A DNA stretch of 64,000 nt from Dasypus novemcinctus (lineage: Eukaryota > Chordata > Mammalia > Cingulata > Dasypodidae). Shown piece after piece: positions 55,466-64,000 of this stretch. The notes beneath the pieces are model-generated. The model was given only the letters and a program-made list of their open reading frames with translations, was not told where the DNA came from and ran no database searches. Numbering within the stretch: the stretch's first letter is position 1; each line of letters begins with the position of its first letter. Location of the stretch: assembly GCF_030445035.2 (NCBI RefSeq), contig NC_080673.1:198460216-198524215 (forward strand). Direction: 5' to 3'. A program made the position numbers and the translations under genes.

Positions 55466-55640
55466 TAAGACTAGCTGACATTTACTGCCATTTATTGGGC
55501 ACTATATGTCAGATGTGTGTCTAAGCTATTAACCCATATAATCCTCCTAAAAATCCGATGGGGTTTTATTATTATTATTCCCATTTTATATATAAGAAAA
55601 AATGAGGCTCAGAAAGACCAAGCAACTTGCCCTAAATATA
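55466..55640 (-). mobile_element. MIR SINE relic
   Basis: 'catttattgggcactatatg', 'cccattttatatataagaaa' and 'aatgaggctcagaaagacca' follow antisense MIR order. Confidence 0.8.
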
Positions 55641-56905
55641 TAAAGACCTTCTATGACTCAGTGAGAAAAAGGCAAGCAGCCCAGTAGAAAAATAGGAAAA
55701 AAACAAACATGAACAGGCACTTTGTGCAAGAGGATATCCACATAGTCCTTAAACATTGACCAAATGTTCAACTTCATGTGTCATGAAGAAATCCAAGTTA
55801 ATACCAAAATTACACACTGCTACATAATGTATAGAATGCTAAAATTTAAAAAATGGACTCTACCAAGCACTGGAAAAGAAGCAGAGCAATGGAAATTCTC
55901 ATACATTACTGGAGGGGGTTTGAGTTGGTCCACTGTCTTTGGAAAACAGTTCAGCATTAACCACTCATTGGCCATTTGCACATCCTGTGATGCAGCGATC
56001 CCACTCCTAGGTTGTGGTAGATTGAATTATGTACCCCCATTTAGACATGTTCTTAATCTTAACCCACTTTCCTGTGCGTGTGAACCCATCATAAATAGGA
56101 TCTCATGAAGATGCTTTTACTTAAGTTCTAACTGAACTGAATGAGGCTGGGTCTTAATTTGGATTCCTAGAGACCTTATAAAGAAAATGAGAGAAACAGG
56201 GAGGAGCTGGAAGTTAGAAGTAAAAGGAACCCAGAAGAGAAAGGAGAGGGCATCACCCCGTGACACGAGGTGAGGAAACATGCCAAGGAACACCAAAGAT
56301 CACTGGCGACCAACAACAATGTATAGACTTTGGGGAGAAAGCATCAACTTGCTAATGACTTGATTTTGGATTTCTAGCCTCAAACTTCTGAGTCAATAAA
56401 TTCTCATTGTTTAAGTCAACCCATTGTGTGATATTTGTCATAGCAGCTCAGGCACACTAATATACAAGTATACACCAAATACGAATGTTTACACCTGTTC
56501 TCAACCAAAGACATGCACAAAACTATTTGTAGAAGCCTGATTTGGGATAATGTGAAAAGTTGGAAACAATTCAAATAGCATCAAAAGTAAGATGACTAAG
56601 AACATTTCATATACTTATACAATATAATACTATTCAGCAATAAAAATGAACTTCAGCTACATGGAATAAAATGGATGAATCTCGTAAGCCTAATTATAAA
56701 TAAAAGGACTGAGACACAGACGAATATATACTGCATGTTTCCATCTAAGTAAAATTTCAAAATTTACAAATCAAACTTTAACACAAGAATTCAGGATTGT
56801 GGTGACTTTGCAAAAGGAGAGAGGAATGGTTATTAGGAGGAGGCTGAGGGACATTCTGGATCAATATCAATGGTCTAAAAAACTTCACCCTAGGCTATAA
56901 ACTAA
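55641..56905 (+). mobile_element. Old L1 3' end split by an LTR
   Basis: Left part 55641-56014 ('gagaaaaaggcaagcagccc', 'tacattactggagggggttt', 'gatcccactcctagg') and right part 56463-56905 ('gatgactaagaacatttcat', 'catggaataaaatggatgaa', 'ggattgtggtgactttgcaa') join as one ORF2 3' end and 3' UTR across the LTR. Confidence 0.8.
56015..56462 (+). mobile_element. MLT1-type (MaLR) LTR in L1
   Basis: 'gtggtagattgaattatgta', 'gtgtgaacccatcataaata', 'gaatgaggctgggtcttaat', 'gccaaggaacaccaaagatc' and 'ttaagtcaacccattgtgtg', ending near ACACTAATAT. Inserted in the L1. The duplication is too decayed to define. Confidence 0.75.
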
Positions 56906-58080
56906 AACCCTTCTGTACCTCTTGAATCCACTTCCTCATTCTTGGTTCAATATTTGGATTAAAGGAAGGGTTGTTCTATTGATCACCCTTCTTGGGAACT
57001 CTACATAATCAGACAAGATTTTTTTGTTTGTTTTCTTCAGAAAGTAAATATTCAAATATTGCACATGAATTGACTTTTTAAATGACCAATCCTGTTCCTG
57101 CTTGTAACTTCCTAAGAAATTCAGAATCTAAGAATACAATGAGTGTTATGTTTAATAAAGTTAAAAATAAACAACTTTAAATGTTAAAGACTTATACTCT
57201 AGAACAACAAATTGGCAATTTCAATTCCATTTTTTAGTTCACCTAATTATGTACTCAGTGTTAATCCAGCAATCATCTTTGGATAGTGGAATTATTGTTT
57301 TGGTTTTTTTTCCTTCTTTCCAATTTTCTACAATTTTTCCAATTAAAGATAATGAACAAGTATTACTTTATAATGAAGCAAATACAAAAATAAACTAAAA
57401 TTCAGCTTAACCCTTGAATACCTTGATGTGGAAGTTTGAAAACACCATGCATCATCTTTCCTATCAGTGTGTGTCTGCAAGGACTTCCTTCTCCCATCAT
57501 GTTTTCAGTAGATTCAGTAGGAAAAAGCACCCCACATCTCCAACTTTTTCCATTCGAAACTTCTCTTTAAAACAAAGCCCATCCTTCACAGATGGCTGCT
57601 CAGAACCGGCCCCTGTTGTGAAGCCTTGCCTTCCCCGACCAGTCAGCTGCAAGTGGAACCCTCCCTAACCATTGTTTTAAAATAATCTTATTTTCCTAAC
57701 TACCCCAAACATTTTGAGGGTTGGTACAGATGCCTAGAATGCTGTGTTCACATCTGTTGGCTGATTGAATGATTTGCTAATTGATAAGTACCTGCCTCAA
57801 TTTTTGATTCTGTGTTTTGTACTCTTTCTTTTTCCTATGTTATATAATGTCAAAGGTAATGTAAAATTTACGTGACAAAATTAAATCCTAAAATGTGACT
57901 TCACAGTGATATTTCAAAGATTTTAAGAAAGAACAATTGTGTTTAGGTTAAGATACTTTTGAAAAACATTTTAACATTTAGGAAGTTAGGATTATCTCAC
58001 AATTGATGGCACCTTACAATTGTTGGCCAACAAGTTATCATGATGTAGATGCCATTGTTTGCTCATTTATGGACTTACTG
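56906..58080. other. Unique sequence
   Basis: No repeat recognised. The 84-codon frame at 57414-57668 (Ser/Pro/His-rich) has no recognisable domain. Confidence 0.45.
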
Positions 58081-58084
58081 TTTT

Positions 58085-58628
58085 GGGGTGGGCAGGCTCA
58101 AAAATGGCTCTTGTAAGCTCCATCTTTTGGTAGTCACTTTTTTATAAAATTCTCTCTCCTAGATTGTAGTGATTTGCTTTGTCATAAAAAATATGGCAAA
58201 CATGATGGGATGTAACTTCCAAGATTAGGTTACCAAAAAACCACAGCCTCCATAATTTGCTCTTTTGCTCTCTCCATTGCTCACAACTGATGAAGCCAGC
58301 TACAATGCTACAAGTTGCCCTATGGTGAGGCCATGTAACAAGGGACTGAGAAAGGCCTCTGGCCACCACCAGCAAGGAACTCAGACTCTTAATCCAAAAG
58401 CCAACAAGGAACTGAAATTTGCCAACAGCTATGTAAGTGAGTTTGGAAGGAGTTCCTCCCCTACGTTGAGTCTCAAGATGACTGCAGTCTTGGTGGATAC
58501 TTTGATTTCAGTCTTGTAGAGACCCACCTAAGCTGTGTTTGGATTCCTGAACAACAGAAACCATGAGATAATGACTGTTTTATAAAAGTGTTAATTTGGG
58601 GTACAATTTGTTATGCAGCAATAGATAA
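58085..58628 (+). mobile_element. MaLR-like LTR
   Basis: 'aagatgactgcagtcttggt', 'gaacaacagaaaccatgaga' and the end 'gcagcaatagataactaata' match an MLT1-group LTR 3' half. The 5' half is weaker. Confidence 0.6.
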
Positions 58629-59415
58629 CTAATACACTTATACTGTGATCTCTTACATTGAGTTATTAACATTATATGAAATACATGTGGCTAGTATTAT
58701 TGCTAATTAGAATGACTTCCAAAAAAAGAGTACACTAATATTTGGCATTGGAATGAAGAGGTATTATGTTTGCAAAAAGATAGAAACAGAGTATAGAGGC
58801 ATAAATATGGCTTAATGAAGCCAATGCCCTTATTTGCTGCAGTGATCACAGTCAATTCTATATCTTCCTGCAAGGCAATGACCAAGAGTTTTATGAGATC
58901 TAAGAAGGCTACCCACAGGGAATTGGAATTGTACTACCTTTTGCAACTGAGATATGTTTGCTAAATGATTGCCTATCCCATAACCAGAATTCTACTGAAG
59001 GCAGGAGAGACTACCAGAATTACCAGAATAGATGAAAGAAATGGCAAAGCAAAAGTAGTTATGACCAATTTAAGCATGACACAGAACTATCATAAAAACC
59101 TGTGTCACTGTTTAATTGGCAGCATTTTGTTTTCTTTCTTAGTGGCATATGTAATAATGGTGCATCTTAAAATTGAAGTCACCTTACATTCAAAGAAAGC
59201 CATATATAACTTGTCAGGTAGAGATTTTTAAATGTAGTAGGAAAATCCTCAACAGAAAATTATCCATATCATCCCAACCTGAGAGAGACTTGGTCTCTTT
59301 ATTACGTAATAATTTCAGACACAGGGAAGCTATTCTAATTATCTTCCCAAACCATTTATTCTCCTTACATGCTTTTAATTTCCCTCTTTCAAAAGATAAC
59401 AGGAAAGGATTACTA
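58629..59415. other. Unique sequence
   Basis: Nothing recognised. Overlapping frames at 58965-59442 show no domain. Confidence 0.45.
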
Positions 59416-59419
59416 ATTT

Positions 59420-59925
59420 CCTATTATTGCAGTAACAAATGACCACACATTTAGTATTTTAAAACAGTACTATTATCTTACATTTCTGGAGGTTAGAAGT
59501 CCTAAATAGAGCTTCACTGAGCTAAAATCAAAGTGTCAGCAGGACTACTTTCCTTCTGCAAGCTCTAAAGGACAATCTGTTTTTTGCTTCTTCCAGCTTC
59601 TAGGGACTGCCTGCATTCCTTGGCTCATGGCCACCTCTCCATCTTCAGAGCCAGCAGTCTGGCATCTTCAAAGTGCTCTCCCTGATGCTGACCCTTGCAT
59701 CTACCAATACATCTCCTTCTCTGACTCTCCTAATTCCCTTTTTCCCTTTGGGGTTACATCAGGCTCACCTTTATAATCCAGGGTAATCTCCTCCATCTCA
59801 AACTCCTTAATTTAATCACATCTGCAAAGTCCCTTTCCAAGACTATAGTAACATATTCCATGTTGTGGGGATTATGACTTGGGGATCTTATCAGGGGCAT
59901 TATTCTGCCTACCTCAAGGAGGAAT
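59420..59925 (-). mobile_element. MLT1-type (MaLR) LTR, antisense
   Basis: 'attgcagtaacaaatgacca', 'catttctggaggttagaagt', 'gggactgcctgcattccttg', 'ataatccagggtaatctcct' and 'ggggcattattctgcctacc' follow the antisense LTR order. Counterpart of 12485-12950. Confidence 0.85.
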
Positions 59926-60635
59926 GATGGAATAGGAACACTGGGAACTTTCCTAAGTGCTCTAGAATGGATGGCATATTGAAACTGTGCATGGAGAAGA
60001 TGTGGCATGCTAGGAAAGAGAATAATGGGCTCTGTACAAGAAATACCTCCAATTCATTATTCAGGAGGCCATGGACCAGCTGTTTGGGTTTTCCATGGAA
60101 GATCTTTTCCTTTTCCTCTTCTCTGCCCTCAGGTAAATGCATGTCAGCTCAAGAACAGTTCTGGATAATGGCAATATTTGAAATCAATGGCAGAGGGAAG
60201 ACGCCATGCATTCAAGTGTTCAAACATTATTGACCTACTATGTAACATGCAATTGGTGACTTTTACCTGCATCATTTTATCTAAATCTACAAATATTGTA
60301 TTTGATGTAATCCTGATTTGATAAAGGGAGAAATAAAATTCTGGGTGGTATGTGAATGGACTGGAGGGCCAAAGATTTATACTTAGCTTCATCTGACCCT
60401 AAAGCCCTGGTCTTTGAAAACTCTCCTTTGCTGCTGTGATTTCTCAGCAGCAGTGGCCTCTGGGGCAGATACCCTCTGTCTAGGAGAAGAACTCTTTCCT
60501 TAAAGGTTCTATAATCCAAGTTTCATTCAGGATGCTTAAGAAGGTGAGAGTGTTTTGTTTTTGTTTTTTTTTATTTCTTCCTGTCTGATTTCATTGGTTT
60601 ATAATAAACACACACAAGCACAAGCATGCAATGTG
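59926..60635. other. Unique sequence
   Basis: No repeat or gene recognised. Short T-run near 60565. Confidence 0.45.
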
Positions 60636-60790
60636 TGCTGTGTTGCCAGGCACTTCATCTGTAATAACAGGAGAATAAAGTCCCATTACTATTTTCTGTA
60701 TTTTACAAAGTTAGAAACTTGAATTTTCATGACTTGGATAGAGTCACAGAGTTCATAAAGCAGAGCTGTGATCTGAACCCAGCAATCAGT
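60636..60790 (-). mobile_element. MIR SINE relic
   Basis: 'tgccaggcacttcatctgta', 'gtattttacaaagttagaaa' and 'gctgtgatctgaacccagca' occur in antisense MIR order. Confidence 0.75.
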
Positions 60791-61061
60791 TCTGGAGCCT
60801 GCCCTCTTTGGGGTGAGTGATGTCTACTGGGTATCTGTTGTGAGGGTGTTTGCATGCCATTCTATTTTTTAATCTATGTAGGGCCTAAAAGAGCAAGGCA
60901 ATGAACACAATAGACTTACAATTTCTGCAGGAGGAGGGGCGAGTGGAGGGAGCCATAGCCATGGCAACAACTAGAGAATAAGACAGCACATGATGGGTGC
61001 TAACTGTGGGCAGGAGATAAGTGATTTAGCAGTCAGGGAAGAAAGGGATCAGGGGGGCTAA

Positions 61062-61727
61062 TCAGTTTTCAGGTTTTAAATTGGCCTCAATAAATGGCAC
61101 CCCTCTTCTCTGCAGATGCAAGAAAGATGAAGACAGATTAGAGATAAGTGCCCCTTTATTACTGATAGAAGCTAGGATGGAGAACAGGAAGAGGCCTGTT
61201 AGCTGAACCCCAGAATTGGGCACACTTACTCTGGAAGGAAGAGGCAACCCCAAAGGGGAGGGCCCCAGGAGAGCAGTGGAGAAGCCTAGCAAGATGGATG
61301 CTTTCTTCCCAAGAGGAACGAGGGCAGAGTTGCTTGGGGCTTGCTCAGTCATTCTCAAGTTTGCCCATCTAGTAATTCCCTCCATCTCCCTAGGTGGGCA
61401 GATTGCCCTGATCAACTCAGGAACAGATCTCAGGAAGAGGTGGGTCAAGAGAAGTGAGAAGAAGACAGAGAGCTGGGGTAGCTCATAGTACCCTCCAAAA
61501 ACCACCCAACCTTTCTGAGTTTCAGCTGCTTGAGGACAGATGTGCTGCCTCCTGCTCACATCTATAACTGCAGGGCCTATCCCAGGGCCCACCAGAGAGC
61601 AAGCACTAAAGAATGTTATGATGCTTGAACGAATGGATGACCATGGACCCAGCAGCTGTGATCTGAAGCAGTGTGCTGAAATCAAGGGCTCCAGTGTGAG
61701 ATAGTTTGCCAGGAGCCGCATCTCCAT
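61062..61727 (-). other. 221-codon open frame, no recognised product
   Basis: Longest frame in the window not explained by a retroelement. It runs from an ATG at the right end to a stop at 61062. The translation is rich in Leu, Ser and Pro with several hydrophobic stretches but no motif I recognise. An antisense-lying L2 scrap (61540-61645) overlaps its N-terminal third, and a second frame (61216-61488) is open on the other strand, both signs of a chance frame in locally GC-richer DNA. Confidence 0.15.
61540..61645 (+). mobile_element. L2 relic
   Basis: 'ataactgcagggcctatccc', 'agagcaagcactaaagaatg' and 'gatgcttgaacgaatggatg' follow the L2 3' end in sense. Confidence 0.65.
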
Positions 61728-62040
61728 AACTGCTTTTATATTTAAGGGCTGATCATATAAGGGGAGAGAAAAACAATTACCCTGAGAACTGAGCTTTTAA
61801 GCCTAGCATAGTCTTTTGTCAATTAGCATACTAATGCAATTGTAAGAATATTATGGATATTGGATATTTAAATACCTTGTGGATAGTTAAACTCCTAAAA
61901 CATAAGTACATTTTCAAGGCATGCAGAAGAAGCCATTACTCCTTTCCTTCATTTGAAGAAATAACATAAAAACACTGGAGTCCTTGTTCAAGTTTTATAA
62001 AGTGAAAAAAATGCAGTTATGGAGGGGAAGGAGAGAATTA
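61728..62040. other. Unique AT-rich sequence
   Basis: Nothing recognised. Confidence 0.5.
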
Positions 62041-62160
62041 TATCCTGGGATGAGAAAGGTAATAAAAGGACTTGACTTGGACCTGGTTCTTTCAGAAAGT
62101 TACTTAACTTCTCTGTGTTCATATGCAAAATGAGATAAAAGGAAAATGTATTTGAATACT
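62041..62160 (+). mobile_element. MIR SINE relic
   Basis: 'tcagaaagttacttaacttc' followed by 'tctgtgttcatatgcaaaat'. Partial. Confidence 0.55.
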
Positions 62161-62785
62161 CCTAGCTTGCCATTATTTTCATTTATCTCTATATACCTCT
62201 CCTTTGTTTCCTATACAATCCAATGGCTAGTCCTAACTTTAAAAGCGATACCCATTTTCACAATCATTTACAGAATTTAATTTACAGTAAATATTATTAC
62301 ACATGTTGAGCTAGGATAACGTGATCATTTTAAACATAAAATGTTATTTTGTTTTCATCGAAGTAGATTGTCTACTCTATGAAATACTTATTACTACCAC
62401 AAAGGAAAAAAATACATCTTGCTATCTCTTCTGAGAGTCCTTGTGAATGCTTTTGTGAGAACAGTGTTCCAAAAGCCCGTGAAAAGGAAACTCCAGCATT
62501 TTTCAAGAGACTTCTTGTGGCTTTGGCTCCATTTTAAATCTGTAATCACAACAAGGCTTAGAAGGGAGAAGGCGGCACTGTCAGTGTTCAGGGACAACAG
62601 GGCCATGCTCTAGATGGGCTCCAAGAGTGGAGAGCTGCTAGGGATATCCCGTGCAGCTGGGAGCTGAGAGTTCAGAGTAGGACGTGAGTGTCTGAAAACC
62701 ACAGTGCAAACATTCCTTTGACCTTCCCACTATACTGAGAAACAGGGCTTATGAGAATTAGCAACTGAGTTTTAATTTCTCTGCT
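62161..62785. other. Unique sequence open on both strands at 62400-62610
   Basis: No repeat recognised. Opposed frames at 62394-62606 (-) and 62419-62613 (+) have no recognisable domain. Confidence 0.4.
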
Positions 62786-62905
62786 CATGCATGTCTACGA
62801 GCTCCTTGCGGTAAGGGGTTGAGTAACACTTCTCTAAATGTCTACACATGTGTACAAAGCATAGGGGCTATTACATGGGGCCTGCCATGTTTAACCACAA
62901 GCAAT
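62786..62905 (+). mobile_element. L2 relic
   Basis: 'gagctccttgcggtaagggg' and 'acaaagcataggggctatta' resemble the L2 3' end. Confidence 0.45.
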
Positions 62906-63855
62906 GGTGGTTAAACTGAACTGATGGGGACAGGGGAGCGAAGAAAGGCGTTTTTTTTTTTTTCCTGAAGAGTTTGAACCTCGCAGTACCTTTGACTAAG
63001 CCCTAAAAGAGAAAATCAGCAAGAACTATTCATCAAAGGACCCGTCAGCTTTTGTGCCAGCAAACCTAAAATCAGAGAAAGTGTCAGAATTTCCCAACAC
63101 CCTGAAGGCATTCCAGAGCCCAGCAGGGTTCAATAATTTCAACAAGGGACCACTTCAGACCTGCAATATGGCAATTTTTGCAACACTGATGTATGTAATT
63201 TGGGACAAAATTTGACACAGGATCAGCAATAAAAGCAAGATGTTGTCTATAGCTGTTTATCCAACAACTAAAGGACTATCAGTATCTGTGTGAAATTGTG
63301 TTTAGTATACATCTGTAACCTGAGCCAACTAACATCCTCTATGCGATGTTATCATTTACACAGGACTGATCTGACCTGTCCACTAGAAGCGCCTAGAGCT
63401 CATGAGATTCTTAGGGCCTCTCAAAAATGTTTAACTTCTTTTAAATTGGAAGGAGAAAAAAAAAAAAAAAAACCTTTTAGGTCAAAGAAAACATTTAAAT
63501 AAAAAAAAGGACTATAGTCATCTTTATACCAATGTGATTGTAAAGTATAATTTTTGATATTTTTTGCACAAAGGAACCCACAAAAGAGAAAGTGCCTAAG
63601 GCCTATGAAAGTCATAACTCAACCCGGCAATCACGCAGATCAAAAGCAAATCTGGGAAGTCGGATGTTTATTTTAGGGGAAGGGGGACTTGCAGTTCTAA
63701 GAGCAGTACTCTTGGGCTTATTTTGGCACCTCTTCTGGAAGTCTAAGGTGACTTTACAAGTTCACAATAAAGCGTTTCCTTTTTAAAAGCAAGCATATCT
63801 GGGTCACTAAAAGGATAAGATTCCTGTTTTCATGAAAAAAAATAAAAAAAAGATG
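62906..63855. other. Unique sequence with homopolymer runs
   Basis: T-run at 62951-62963 and A-run at 63456-63473. AATAAA at 63766-63771 has no upstream exon evidence. Nothing else recognised. Confidence 0.45.
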
Positions 63856-63864
63856 GGTGGATCA

Positions 63865-63930
63865 CACACACATATACACACATAAATTATCTACAGTTTA
63901 TATGTTTGTGTATGTGTGTGTGTGTACATA
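63865..63930 (+). repeat. (CA)n and (TG)n microsatellites
   Basis: 'cacacacacatatacacaca' at about 63865-63884 and 'gtgtatgtgtgtgtgtgtac' at about 63908-63927, which form an inverted pair. Confidence 0.85.
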
Positions 63931-64000
63931 AGGTTGGGGCTTGGGTCAGGCTGGTGGATGAGCAGCTGAATGGAAGAATCTAGTATCCTTCTTGATTTCT

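Noticed and set aside
56010-56470. Clear 5-bp target duplication around the MLT1 LTR in L1
   Set aside because: Candidate flanks (CTAGG, ACAAG) agree too poorly to claim.

Overview
This window looks like nuclear DNA of a xenarthran mammal, most likely an armadillo (Dasypus). The main evidence is five tRNA-derived SINE insertions with armadillo DAS-type head sequences ('gcagatgtggctcaag', 'ggttcaattcc'-like B boxes, 'cctcctaaaaa' ends). A LINE-1 lineage with the long 3' UTR I associate with Xenarthra, and LTR families I do not know from other placentals, agree with this. The placement rests on recalled repeat consensus sequences, not on a search.

I find no host protein-coding exon, rRNA gene, functional tRNA gene, CRISPR array or bacterial feature. 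Almost every open reading frame is a chance frame or a shadow of a retroelement. The window is best read as intergenic or deep-intronic DNA in which many layers of transposons can be put in order by how they interrupt one another.

Layout. 1-9 kb: unique AT-rich sequence, MIR/L2 relics, a 765-bp SINE with an internal minisatellite (2117-2881), old L1/HAL1 debris (3.0-4.6 kb) and a decayed MaLR element (7.6-9.1 kb). 9.1-13 kb: two dimeric SINEs on opposite strands, an ERVL-class LTR (9864-10324), a class-II ERV LTR with a decayed primer-binding site (10662-10992), a purine-rich tract and an MLT1-type LTR. 13-28 kb: mostly unique sequence with MIR/L2 relics, an L1M 3' UTR (20.9-21.8 kb), a hAT transposon split by an LTR (19250-20026) and a third dimeric SINE (24.2 kb). 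28.1-29.8 kb: a three-level nest, MLT1 LTR interrupted by an ERVL-class LTR, itself interrupted by an L1 3' end. 30-35 kb: unique AT-rich DNA, an antisense L1, MER5-like DNA and an LTR with a perfect 5-bp duplication.

35.8-43.2 kb holds two GC-rich solo LTRs of one family (35854-36680 and 42375-43226), same orientation, each with its own perfect 6-bp target duplication. 44.15-53.6 kb is a retroelement block: a near full-length but dead L1 with a SINE in ORF1 and an L1 3' end in ORF2, followed by another L1 3' UTR that carries a third solo LTR (52825-53169). 53.6-64 kb returns to unique sequence with MIR, L2, L1 and MaLR relics.

No genes act together here. What the window offers is the insertion chronology, the LTR promoter/polyadenylation signals, the internal tandem arrays, and a few repeat-poor segments that could be conserved non-coding DNA.
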